Positions 14,496-21,009 of a stretch of DNA of 21,009 nucleotides are shown one piece after another. A program made the position numbers and the translations under genes. The notes beneath the pieces are model-generated. The model worked only from the letters and a program-made list of their open reading frames with translations, was not told the origin of the DNA and made no database searches. The stretch lies in contig JALSQH010000009.1 in assembly GCA_026985515.1 (NCBI GenBank), forward strand, positions 1 to 21,009, in the 5' to 3' direction. Position 1 is the stretch's first letter; each line of letters opens with the position of its first letter. This DNA is from a bacterium. Lineage in GTDB: Bacteria; JALSQH01.

Positions 14496-15099
14496 TTTCT
14501 ACAGCAATACCCTTCATAACTAAATCCACAATTTTCTCTTTGAGTTCATCTTCATTTTCAAAATCTTCAATGGCCAATCCTTTTAAAGCAAAACCTGAAA
14601 AAATCATTTCCAGAGAACCAAAGATCATGATTGTTGTTAGCCTTAAATTTATATCTTTTTTGATTTCATTCCTTTCTGAATGTTCCTTAAGAGCTTTTTC
14701 AACAATGAGAAAAGATTTCATAAACCCTTTCAGGTATTCTTTCCTCTTAATTCTGTTAGAGTGGATAACTTCAATGATGATTACCTCTATTAATTCTGGA
14801 AAATTTACGTATGAATTTATAAGGAAAGAAACGAGATTGTAGATCTTTTCTTTAAAGGTTATTGTGTCATCGCTGAATATCTCTTCAAGGACTTTGAGGA
14901 AAATGTTCCATGTTTCGGTGAATATTACATGCAGAATTTTGTCCTTGCCTTTGTAATAATGATACACAAGACCATATGCGACCTTTGCCTCTCTTGCTAT
15001 ATCGGAAATCCTCGTGTTATCAAAACCCTTTCTTGCAAAGACTCTGATAGCTGCTTCAAGAATAATTTTCTTTTTCTTTTCAGACTTTTTTAACTTCAT
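14488..15099 (-). CDS. TetR/AcrR-family transcriptional regulator, FadR-like
   Basis: This 203-residue protein is of normal length. The N-terminal helix-turn-helix is clear: ILEAAIRVFARKGFDNTRISDIAREAKVAYGLVYHYYKGKDKIL, about residues 14-58. The ligand domain has a FGSLEMIFSG stretch near 155-165. This resembles the FGTIDE region of the Bacillus FadR-type TetR proteins that sense long-chain acyl-CoA. A role controlling fatty-acid or acyl-CoA genes is therefore plausible and fits the acyl-CoA enzymes in the window. The gene overlaps the O-antigen ligase by 8 bp and is divergent from the porin gene, with 102 bp between. It would usually repress itself and neighbours. The ribosome site is weak. 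The ligand is inferred by resemblance only. Confidence 0.9.
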   Translation of the reverse strand: MKLKKSEKKKKIILEAAIRVFARKGFDNTRISDIAREAKVAYGLVYHYYKGKDKILHVIFTETWNIFLKVLEEIFSDDTITFKEKIYNLVSFLINSYVNFPELIEVIIIEVIHSNRIKRKEYLKGFMKSFLIVEKALKEHSERNEIKKDINLRLTTIMIFGSLEMIFSGFALKGLAIEDFENEDELKEKIVDLVMKGIAVENG

Positions 15100-15151
15100 T
15101 TTAACTTATTCTATGATTATGGTCTGGTAATGTCAAGATAGAAAATTGAAG

Positions 15152-15167
15152 TTAATCCGAAGATTAA
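15152..15167. promoter_or_regulatory. Inverted repeat in the TetR/porin divergent region
   Basis: TTAATC (15152-15157), a 4-nt spacer CGAA, then GATTAA (15162-15167), perfectly symmetric. It sits between the divergent TetR and porin starts, 35 bp from the porin ATG. It is a candidate site for autoregulation, or a small RNA stem with a CGAA loop. It differs from the 8-4-8 repeat at the synthetase gene. Confidence 0.3.
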
Positions 15168-15201
15168 TATAATTTTACTGAAACTTGAAAAGGATGATAA
15201 A

Positions 15202-16353
15202 ATGAAGAGAGTTCTGTGCTACCTTGCTTTTTTGAGTCTCCTTTCTTCCGTTTACCTGTATTCTTACTCCTTACAGGTTACCGGACCGGTGAAGGACATT
15301 AAATTTCATCCTGTGGTATTTTTTCAGCCTGGATACAGAGTTGTGGGAAACACTTCATTTAACAGGTATGATCAGAACGGTTTCTTTTTTGGAAAGGCCA
15401 AGGTTGGGGGAAAGGTTGAAAGTAAGTTTATGAATAGAAAGGTTATTCTGAAAAGTGTGGCAAATATTTCCACAGGGGTTTTTGAGTTAAACGATCTTTT
15501 CATTGATATTGAATTTTTACCTCAACTTGTCCTGAGAGTCGGTCAGTTTAAGGTACCTTTCCTCGAAACGAATGAAATTTCTGAATGCAGGAGTCAGTTT
15601 ACCAGTAAGCCTTTTTTGTCCACTCTTTCTTTTAAAAGGGACAGGGGTGCCGCAATTAAAGGTAAAATTTCTTTGCTTAAAATAGATTATTTTGCAGGAG
15701 TATTCAACGGAGAAGGCACCGGTCAGCAGGTTAACATTAATGAAAAATATCTCTTCACTTTCAGGGTTGGTTTTTCTCCTTTTGGATATTTTAATTTTAA
15801 AGATTCTTCTGACCTGGAGAGGGTCAGAAACTGGAAGATCAGAATAGGTGTTGGATATGCCTATAATCCTGATGATTCGCGCTCAAAATTTCATAACAGG
15901 AATATAAGATATACCGCGGACTTAATGGTAAAATTCAGAGGATTTTCAATGACAGGTGCCTATGCAATTTCAAATAGATTGAGAACTGGCAACGACACAT
16001 CCTTTAAACCTTTCAGTCAGAAAGGATGGTTTGTTCAGTTTGGATATATTGAACCCTTTTTAAATATTGTTGAGCCTGTTTTCAGGTATGAGAGGTACGA
16101 CAACAATGACAGAAGTGATGGTTTTGTGGAGAAGGAAATAAATGGTATAACCATGAAGGAGTGGAAGGTACCTGATGATGCAGCGAGGGAGAGATATCAG
16201 TTTGGTTTAAACTTTTACTTTGCAAAACACAATCTTGAATTGAAAGCAATTTATTCAATTTTCAATTTTCTTGAAGGTCCCCGAACAGACCTGAATGGAG
16301 ATCCACTTATAGGAGACAGTTTTGAATTGCAACTGCAATTCGGAATTTTTTAG
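15202..16353 (+). CDS. Outer-membrane porin, OprP/OprO-like (Porin_O_P type)
   Basis: This 383-residue protein has an N-terminal signal peptide of about 20 residues (LCYLAFLSLLSSVYLYSYS). The remainder alternates beta-strands with aromatic belts. The block LFIDIEFLPQLVLRVGQFKVPFLETNE, then FKRDRGAAIKGK, is the characteristic region of phosphate-selective-type porins: a GQFKxPF turn followed by an Arg-rich constriction segment. It ends LQLQFGIF with a terminal Phe, the barrel-assembly signal. Family porins conduct phosphate, polyphosphate or other anions. The gene lies 9 bp upstream of a phosphatase-domain lipoprotein, so uptake of released phosphate is a plausible role. AAAGGATG precedes the ATG. 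The region upstream is shared with the TetR gene and holds a dyad. Confidence 0.8.
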   Translation: MKRVLCYLAFLSLLSSVYLYSYSLQVTGPVKDIKFHPVVFFQPGYRVVGNTSFNRYDQNGFFFGKAKVGGKVESKFMNRKVILKSVANISTGVFELNDLFIDIEFLPQLVLRVGQFKVPFLETNEISECRSQFTSKPFLSTLSFKRDRGAAIKGKISLLKIDYFAGVFNGEGTGQQVNINEKYLFTFRVGFSPFGYFNFKDSSDLERVRNWKIRIGVGYAYNPDDSRSKFHNRNIRYTADLMVKFRGFSMTGAYAISNRLRTGNDTSFKPFSQKGWFVQFGYIEPFLNIVEPVFRYERYDNNDRSDGFVEKEINGITMKEWKVPDDAARERYQFGLNFYFAKHNLELKAIYSIFNFLEGPRTDLNGDPLIGDSFELQLQFGIF

Positions 16354-16362
16354 GAGGATAAG

Positions 16363-17406
16363 ATGAGGAAAGTATGGTTTCTTGGATTTTTACTCTCTAT
16401 ATTCATCGTTACAGGGGGTTGTCGGAAAGGTAAACCTAATGCAGACTGGATTGGTAGTGAAAGATATGTTCAAAAAAGTGTTTTTGAATGTCCCTATCCT
16501 GATAGAGGAAATTTGCCATTTAAATTAGAGGCATCATCTTTCAGACATCCATCTGTAGTTAAAGAGGCGAAAAATGGGGGAATAATTGGATATTTTGCCC
16601 CTGACATTCTTTCCAATAAGAGAGGAGAATCAATCGTCCTGAAAGGAGTAATTGGATATGGAAATGGAATATCGCTTTCATCTCCTTTATCAGATGAGTA
16701 TGTCAGCGTATGGTGGTATGATGGTGAAAAATGGAAGATGATTGGAAGAACTCTGACAGATAGTGATGGAAACTACAATATAGAGGTGCCTGGCGAAATT
16801 CTTGAAAAGTGGGGAAATTACAGATTTTATGTTTTTGTTGAGGGGGATGCAACATGTACAACCCAGCTTGTTATGCAGCATCCTGAAGGTTCGAAATTTG
16901 TTATAACGGATATTGATGGGACATTGACAATCGATGATAATCAGGTCCTTTTACAGTTGCAGGATCCTTCATATATACCTCAAAGCTGGGATGGTGCTGT
17001 GGATGTGATGAATGGCTATGCCAGGAAGGGTTACTATATAATTTACCTCACTGCGAGGCCCAGGGCACTTGATCTTTTAACAAAATCATGGCTCATTGCA
17101 GAGGGATACCCGGAAGGAGCTGTTCATACTGCTACTAATTTTGTATATGGTGAATCTGCTGCAAGATACAAAACTGAATTTCTTACCCATATAGTGGATG
17201 ATTTAGGCTGGAAGATTGTCGCGGCTCATGGAAATGCTGAATCTGATATTGAGGCTTATCAAAATGCAGGTGTACCCGATGACAGAATATTCGTGATCGG
17301 GGAAAATGCAGGATTAAATGGTTCCACACCGGTCAGTAACTATAAAGATTTTATGAATTCAGATTTTTACAGAAATCTCCCTCCAGCAGAACAGCCGGAT
17401 AGGTAG
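16363..17406 (+). CDS. Lipoprotein with lipin/APP1-type (LNS2) phosphatase domain
   Basis: This is a 347-residue protein. A signal peptide runs into VTGGCR, giving a lipobox-like site with Cys20 (the -3 residue is Thr, less usual). Residues about 65-170 look like a beta-sandwich (VKEAKNGGIIGYFAP, then VSVWWYDGEKWKMIGRTLTDSDGNY). Residues 178-320 form a HAD phosphatase domain: motif I DIDGT at 183-187 (Asp183, Asp185), motif II YLTARP with Thr230, Lys270, and GNAESDIEAY near 290-299. This matches the lipin/Ned1/Smp2 and APP1 phosphatidate phosphatase group. It would act in the periplasm or at the outer membrane, removing phosphate from phospholipid or another ester. It is co-transcribed with the porin upstream (9-bp gap, AGGAGG). 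Substrate is unproven. Confidence 0.82.
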   Translation: MRKVWFLGFLLSIFIVTGGCRKGKPNADWIGSERYVQKSVFECPYPDRGNLPFKLEASSFRHPSVVKEAKNGGIIGYFAPDILSNKRGESIVLKGVIGYGNGISLSSPLSDEYVSVWWYDGEKWKMIGRTLTDSDGNYNIEVPGEILEKWGNYRFYVFVEGDATCTTQLVMQHPEGSKFVITDIDGTLTIDDNQVLLQLQDPSYIPQSWDGAVDVMNGYARKGYYIIYLTARPRALDLLTKSWLIAEGYPEGAVHTATNFVYGESAARYKTEFLTHIVDDLGWKIVAAHGNAESDIEAYQNAGVPDDRIFVIGENAGLNGSTPVSNYKDFMNSDFYRNLPPAEQPDR

Positions 17407-17496
17407 AATCAACCTCTTCCTTTCAATTCTCTACTTTTGTGTTAAAATAATAAGAAAATTGCCATGAGGAGTTTTGGTTAAAGAAGGAGGTTTGTA

Positions 17497-17886
17497 ATGA
17501 GGATCATGAGACTCGCTATTCCAAGTGAGGATGACAGGGGACTGAACAGTAGCGTAAATGAACACTTTGGGAGGGCAAAATTTTATACTTTGATAGATGT
17601 GAGTGATACGGGGAAAATATTGAATGTGGAAGTTGTTCCTGTACCCTTTTCAGATCATGGGCCCGGTGATATTCCTCACTGGCTTAAAGAGCAGGGAGTA
17701 AATGTTGTTCTGGCGCTGGGTATGGGTGGAAAGGCAGTTGATTTCTTCTCTTCTCTGGGTATAGAGGTAATAAGGGGAGTTACTGGAAAGATAAGAGAAG
17801 TAGTTGAAGGATATTTGAGCGGAAATCTTGTGACAGTTGAATGGCACAGTGATAAACATGGAGAAGGACATGGGAAACACCATTAA
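17497..17886 (+). CDS. NifX/NifB C-terminal-like protein (dinitrogenase iron-molybdenum cofactor family)
   Basis: This 129-residue protein matches the small NifX/VnfX/MTH1175-like fold. It begins with MRLAIPSEDDRGLNSSVNEHFGRAKFYTLIDV, followed by GPGDIPHWLKEQGVNVVLALGMGGKA and GIEVIRGVTG. The C-terminus is His-rich (WHSDKHGEGHGKHH), suggesting metal binding. Such proteins carry or store metal clusters; many genomes without nitrogenase have them, and no nif gene is in this window. The ATG at 17497 is chosen because GGAGG lies 7 nt upstream; an in-frame ATG at 17506 is the alternative. It overlaps the HAD gene that follows by 17 bp. Upstream TTTCAA and TAAAAT with a 16-nt gap (ending near 17446) form a weak promoter. 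It may assist the molybdenum enzyme elsewhere in the window, but this is speculative. Confidence 0.85.
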   Translation: MRIMRLAIPSEDDRGLNSSVNEHFGRAKFYTLIDVSDTGKILNVEVVPVPFSDHGPGDIPHWLKEQGVNVVLALGMGGKAVDFFSSLGIEVIRGVTGKIREVVEGYLSGNLVTVEWHSDKHGEGHGKHH

Positions 17887-18532
17887 AGGTGTTGTCTTTG
17901 ATCTTGATGAAACATTGATTGATTCAAAAGATTCAATTGTTGCATACCACAGAGAACTGTTTAAATATCTGGGACTGGAATTTCCCGAAGATCATGCATA
18001 CTGGTTCTACACCCTGCCTGCAGAAGAAATAACCAACAGGTTATTCCCCGATGAGTCTTACAGGGAGAAGGCAAGGGAATTCAGGAAAAATTTTGATTTC
18101 AGGAAATTATTCAAAATGATCAGATTAAAACCCGGGGTTCCTGAAATTCTCAATCGTTTAAGAGAATCTGGGAAAAAGCTGGCAGTGGTAACCAATAGAG
18201 GAATATCCACCAGACCTGTGCTTGAACACTTTAATCTGCTTGATTTGTTTGATATTGTTCTTCCTGCAAATGAGGTGAAATTTCCCAAGCCCGATCCCTA
18301 TCCTTTAAAGGTTATTATGGAAAAATGGAAAGCAGAAAGGGATGAAATCATTTATATTGGTGATTCTGAAATTGATGTGGAGACAGGAACGAGAGCCGGA
18401 GTGTACACTGTTACAGTGGGGAGGAAATTTTCAGGTGTTAATTACATTCCAACCCTTGAATATCTACCTGACCTGATAAGAAAATTTGAAAAGGAAAAGG
18501 TAAGAGAGGGGGTGGCAGGTGAGAAATTCTAA
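17870..18532 (+). CDS. HAD-superfamily phosphatase (phosphoglycolate phosphatase-like)
   Basis: This is a 220-residue protein from the chosen ATG. Motif I is VVFDLDETLIDS (Asp11 nucleophile, Asp13 acid/base). Motif II is VVTNRG. Motif III is the Lys in KFPKPDPYPL. Motif IV is IYIGDSEIDVETG. A helical cap lies between motifs I and II (residues about 18-85). This is the Gph/PgmB-type layout; the natural substrate cannot be told. The start at 17870 is preferred because GGAG lies 6 nt upstream inside the NifX gene. In-frame starts at 17858 (ATG), 17849 (GTG) and 17837 (TTG) lack a ribosome site. The gene overlaps the preceding gene by 17 bp and the following one by 14 bp, so all three are tightly coupled. 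Cytoplasmic. Confidence 0.88.
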   Translation: MGNTIKGVVFDLDETLIDSKDSIVAYHRELFKYLGLEFPEDHAYWFYTLPAEEITNRLFPDESYREKAREFRKNFDFRKLFKMIRLKPGVPEILNRLRESGKKLAVVTNRGISTRPVLEHFNLLDLFDIVLPANEVKFPKPDPYPLKVIMEKWKAERDEIIYIGDSEIDVETGTRAGVYTVTVGRKFSGVNYIPTLEYLPDLIRKFEKEKVREGVAGEKF

Positions 18533-19901
18533 GATATTCTGGTTACTTTTTCTTTTCCCTTTATCGCTTTTTGCCAGTGGAAACATAATAAAATGGAGTG
18601 GGGGAAACAGGATTCAACTTTTTTATCTCTCCTCCCCTGATCTGGCCTTTGAAGGTGAAAATTATCTTCTTGTAAAACCATGGATTGAAGTTCCAGGTTT
18701 TGAAATAGATTTCCTTCCTTTCCTGAAGGTGAATGTTAAGTTATTCAGGAAAAATGAGCGAATTTATGAAACTGCTCTTTTACCTGCATTGATAAGTGAG
18801 TATGGCCTCGTGTACTGTGCCACCATAGGAGAGGAGTATTTGGAATCAGCTGATAAAATGGTACTGGTAATAGGTCCCGATAGGGGAATGGTGAAGGATG
18901 AAATTGAGGATGAAGGATCCATACTCGATTCAACTTATATGGTGACCCTCTATCAAATTTCAGTGAGTGATGCTACCCTTGTATGGAAACAGCATTCAGT
19001 GAAAAGAATAAGTGGGATTTTCTATCCCTGGGATTTTCATGAAGATATCCTCAGGATAGTAAATGTAATTGTGCAGGCTGGGAATGACAGTGGAAGTACT
19101 CTTGCAAATGATATCACCCTTCTAAAGAAAAGATACATTTTTGAGGATAATGATGAGAAGCAGCTTATCTCTCTTGCCTCTAATTTTCTTGCAGAAGGAA
19201 AGGAAACTTCTGCAAGAATGATTCTGAAGGCGTTGAGTTTTTATGCGATAAAGGAAGTTCTTCATGGAACTGTCACATCTTATGAGGATGTTGAAAAGAT
19301 CTGGGTTTGGGGAAAGGGTTTTTACAGTTTGCTGGGTAAATGTGGAAAGTCAGATGAATGGGATTCTCTTCTGTACAGTGCAAGAATTGAAGTGTTGATG
19401 GGTGAAGATCCCCTTGCAAATATTCTTGGAAGCTGGGGGTTACTGCTTAACTGTGCAGGAGATAGATATTACAGAGATGTAACCTCAGCCACTTATGAAG
19501 CGTTAAGCGAAGCTGAAGGGTTGCTTTACTTTTTCAAACCTGTTGCTGAGGAAATATCATTTAATACAGAATCATGGGAGAAGTCTCTTACAAGTTACTC
19601 TCATCCATCAACTGAACCTGTTTTTTATGTATTCTCATTTTTGAGAGAGGCTATTTCTTATTACATGGACAGAAGCGAAGAGGGTGAATCCTACTTCCTG
19701 AACTTTGTTTCAGGTCTGGTGGAACTTGCTGGAAACTGGGTTTTTGAGAGATTGGGTGGGGATGCCTTTTCGACATTTAACAACGATTTCAATATATGGA
19801 AATCTGCTGTGCTTTCAGAGAATTATGCTGTGGCGAGGGATGCCAGACTGGATCTTCTTGGTATCATGAATCAACTCATTGAGAGTGTGGGAGGGAAATG
19901 A
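18519..19901 (+). CDS. Exported protein of unknown function
   Basis: This 460-residue protein starts at a GTG, with GAGAGGGGGTGG just upstream inside the HAD gene. A signal peptide (KIFWLLFLFPLSLFASG) with probable cleavage after LFA suggests export to the periplasm or outer membrane. Residues about 25-175 look beta-rich (RIQLFYLSSPDL, then VKVNVKLFRKNERIYETALL and YMVTLYQISVSDATLVWKQ). Residues about 200-460 are predicted helical, with hints of repeat-like packing but no clear TPR motif. I do not recognise the family. The gene overlaps the HAD gene by 14 bp and the small lipoprotein by 4 bp (ATGA), so it and the lipoprotein are probably made together and may form an envelope complex ahead of the sigma-factor gene. 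Function is not claimed. Confidence 0.8.
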   Translation: MRNSKIFWLLFLFPLSLFASGNIIKWSGGNRIQLFYLSSPDLAFEGENYLLVKPWIEVPGFEIDFLPFLKVNVKLFRKNERIYETALLPALISEYGLVYCATIGEEYLESADKMVLVIGPDRGMVKDEIEDEGSILDSTYMVTLYQISVSDATLVWKQHSVKRISGIFYPWDFHEDILRIVNVIVQAGNDSGSTLANDITLLKKRYIFEDNDEKQLISLASNFLAEGKETSARMILKALSFYAIKEVLHGTVTSYEDVEKIWVWGKGFYSLLGKCGKSDEWDSLLYSARIEVLMGEDPLANILGSWGLLLNCAGDRYYRDVTSATYEALSEAEGLLYFFKPVAEEISFNTESWEKSLTSYSHPSTEPVFYVFSFLREAISYYMDRSEEGESYFLNFVSGLVELAGNWVFERLGGDAFSTFNNDFNIWKSAVLSENYAVARDARLDLLGIMNQLIESVGGK

Positions 19902-20443
19902 TGAAAAAGTTTTTGGTCCTGCCCATCTTTTTGTTCCTCTTCTCCTGCTCTTCAAGTGTAATTGACATTCCCAAAGATTTTCACCCACATGTAATTTTTT
20001 CAGGTATTGCTGATGAAATGATAGAATACTCCCTCACAGTTTATCCACCCATGAGATTAAGGTACAGTGGTGAGCTATTTCTACCGGTTAGAGAAGATGC
20101 TGATCTGAGTTTTGTCTTCACTGCAAAATTTGCAAAAAGAATAGGAAACCTGTCAGAATCAACTTTCTTACCCGATTTAAAGGTAACCCTCTACATCAAA
20201 GAAAAGAGCGGAAAAAACTGGTACGAATATACATTTGTGCCTTTTCTTCTCAACGGGGAGTGGAGTTACCTCGCTCAAATAATTTTGCCCTTCAGTTCAA
20301 ATGAATACAGAATGAAACTGAGAGTAGTCAAAGGAGATATGAAATTCTCAACTGATCTGATGATGCTTTTCAGAAACACACCTATGATTGGTGTCCCCTT
20401 TGAGAAGGAGTTTACCCTTAATCGGATAGATCTCATCGAATAA
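19898..20443 (+). CDS. Small lipoprotein of unknown function
   Basis: This is a 181-residue protein. The N-terminus MMKKFLVLPIFLFLFSCSSS has a lipoprotein signal with Cys17 preceded by LFS. Ser residues after the Cys fit export to the outer membrane. The mature part is beta-rich (YSLTVYPPMRLRYSGELFLP, then LKVTLYIKEKSGKNWYEYTFVPFLLNGEW), consistent with a small beta-sandwich. No named family is recognised. Its start overlaps the stop of the exported protein in ATGA, and the sigma-factor gene follows after 37 bp, so it belongs to the same transcript. It probably partners the preceding exported protein, whose N-terminal domain is also beta-rich with similar phrasing (FLPFLKVNVKLF there, FLPDLKVTLYIK here). 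This may indicate related domains. Confidence 0.78.
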   Translation: MMKKFLVLPIFLFLFSCSSSVIDIPKDFHPHVIFSGIADEMIEYSLTVYPPMRLRYSGELFLPVREDADLSFVFTAKFAKRIGNLSESTFLPDLKVTLYIKEKSGKNWYEYTFVPFLLNGEWSYLAQIILPFSSNEYRMKLRVVKGDMKFSTDLMMLFRNTPMIGVPFEKEFTLNRIDLIE

Positions 20444-20480
20444 GAAGAACAATTTTAATGGAAGAGGAGTCCTAAAAGAC

Positions 20481-21009
20481 ATGAAGCAATTCCCGGTACT
20501 GTACGAAGATAAAGCACTCCAGAAATACATTAAGGAAATTGAAAAAATTCCTCTCTTAACACCGGAAGAAGAGTTTGAACTTGCCAGAAGGTATTATGAA
20601 ACAAAGGATCCAGAAGCTGCAAAGAAATTGATCCTTTCCAATTTGAGGTTTGTGGTGAAAATTGCAATGGAATACAGGAATTATGGTGTGAGACTTCTTG
20701 ATCTTATTCAGGAGGGCAACATAGGGTTGATGACTGCTCTTCAGAAATTTGATCCATATAAAGGATACAGGTTTATCACCTACGCTGTGTGGTGGATACG
20801 CGCCTACATCCAGAGATATATTTTGAAAAACATGAAAATTGTGGGGATGGGGACAACGGAACTTGAAAGGAAGCTGATTTACAAACTTGGACCAACGAAA
20901 AACGCACTTATGTTACAGGCTGGAGAACAGGTTTCGTCGGAAGATGTGGCGAAGGAGCTCGGTGTTTCTGCCAGAGATGTGGAGGAGATGGAAAACAGAT
21001 TGTTCACAC
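20481..21009 (+). CDS. rpoH: RNA polymerase sigma factor, RpoH (sigma-32) type, 3' truncated by window edge
   Basis: At least 176 codons are open to the end of the window. Region 1.2 reads LQKYIKEIEKIPLLTPEEEFELARRY. Region 2 is strongly conserved: NLRFVVKIAMEYRNYGVRLLDLIQEGNIGLMTALQKFDPYKGYRFITYAVWWIRAYIQ, covering core binding (2.1-2.2) and -10 recognition (2.3-2.4). GTTELERKLIYKL follows in the place of the RpoH box of sigma-32 proteins. QVSSEDVAKELGVSARDVEEME starts region 3. The missing part would hold the rest of region 3 and region 4. RpoH directs heat-shock and protein-quality genes. The ATG at 20481 has GAGGAG about 11 nt upstream. It lies 37 bp after the lipoprotein gene with no terminator between, suggesting at least partial co-transcription with the envelope genes. 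Confidence 0.88.
   Translation, partial: MKQFPVLYEDKALQKYIKEIEKIPLLTPEEEFELARRYYETKDPEAAKKLILSNLRFVVKIAMEYRNYGVRLLDLIQEGNIGLMTALQKFDPYKGYRFITYAVWWIRAYIQRYILKNMKIVGMGTTELERKLIYKLGPTKNALMLQAGEQVSSEDVAKELGVSARDVEEMENRLFT

Noticed and set aside
8627-15161. TTAATCCGAA is shared between the synthetase upstream region (8627-8636) and the TetR/porin region (15152-15161)
   Set aside because: The copy at 8627 lacks the second arm of the dyad, so a shared operator cannot be argued from this alone.
17837-17872. Longer HAD phosphatase start at TTG 17837 or ATG 17858
   Set aside because: Neither has a ribosome site at a useful distance, while ATG 17870 has GGAG 6 nt upstream and leads straight into motif I.
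1-21009. CRISPR arrays, tRNA genes, insertion sequences
   Set aside because: No regularly spaced direct repeats, cloverleaf-like segments or transposase motifs were seen on either strand.

Overview
The window reads as chromosomal DNA from an AT-rich (roughly 40% G+C by eye) Gram-negative bacterium. Outer-membrane beta-barrels ending in phenylalanine, two lipoproteins, an O-antigen-ligase-type membrane protein and an RpoH-like sigma factor all point to a double membrane. Frequent AGA/AGG and ATA codons, strong GGAGG-type ribosome sites and close gene packing fit an anaerobic, possibly thermophilic lineage (deltaproteobacterium-like or a candidate phylum). The species cannot be fixed from sequence alone. 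No tRNA, rRNA, CRISPR, transposase or integrase is visible.

Left part (1-4770): the end of a FadL-like outer-membrane protein, split by an apparent one-base frameshift, meets a five-gene minus-strand operon. In transcription order this encodes a CobA/CobO-type cobalamin adenosyltransferase, the large and small subunits of a B12-dependent acyl-CoA mutase, the MeaB-type GTPase chaperone, and a PfpI/DJ-1 protein. The mutase would usually be annotated methylmalonyl-CoA mutase. However, its two substrate-determining positions are Phe86 and Gln204, the published isobutyryl-CoA mutase pair, not Tyr/Arg. The operon therefore more likely interconverts isobutyryl-CoA and n-butyryl-CoA.

Middle (4771-12260): two orphan plus-strand genes of unknown function form a small accessory-looking cassette. 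A single-subunit molybdopterin oxidoreductase follows on the minus strand. Divergent from it is an AMP-forming acyl-CoA synthetase with a sigma70-like promoter and an 8-4-8 inverted repeat over the likely start site. Next comes a dyad-rich intergenic region, then an acetyl-CoA acetyltransferase closed by a textbook terminator. Acyl activation, thiolase and carbon-skeleton mutase together suggest short- and branched-chain acyl-CoA metabolism.

Right part (12258-21009): a TetR regulator resembling fatty-acid (FadR-type) regulators overlaps an O-antigen ligase/TPR gene. Divergent from this pair are an OprP/OprO-like porin and a lipoprotein with a lipin/APP1-type phosphatase domain, plausibly a phosphate-scavenging unit. 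The last five genes run in one direction with overlaps: a NifX/NifB-like protein with a His-rich tail, a HAD phosphatase, an exported protein of unknown function, a small lipoprotein, and an RpoH-type sigma factor cut by the window edge. The last three may link envelope state to a heat-shock-type regulon.
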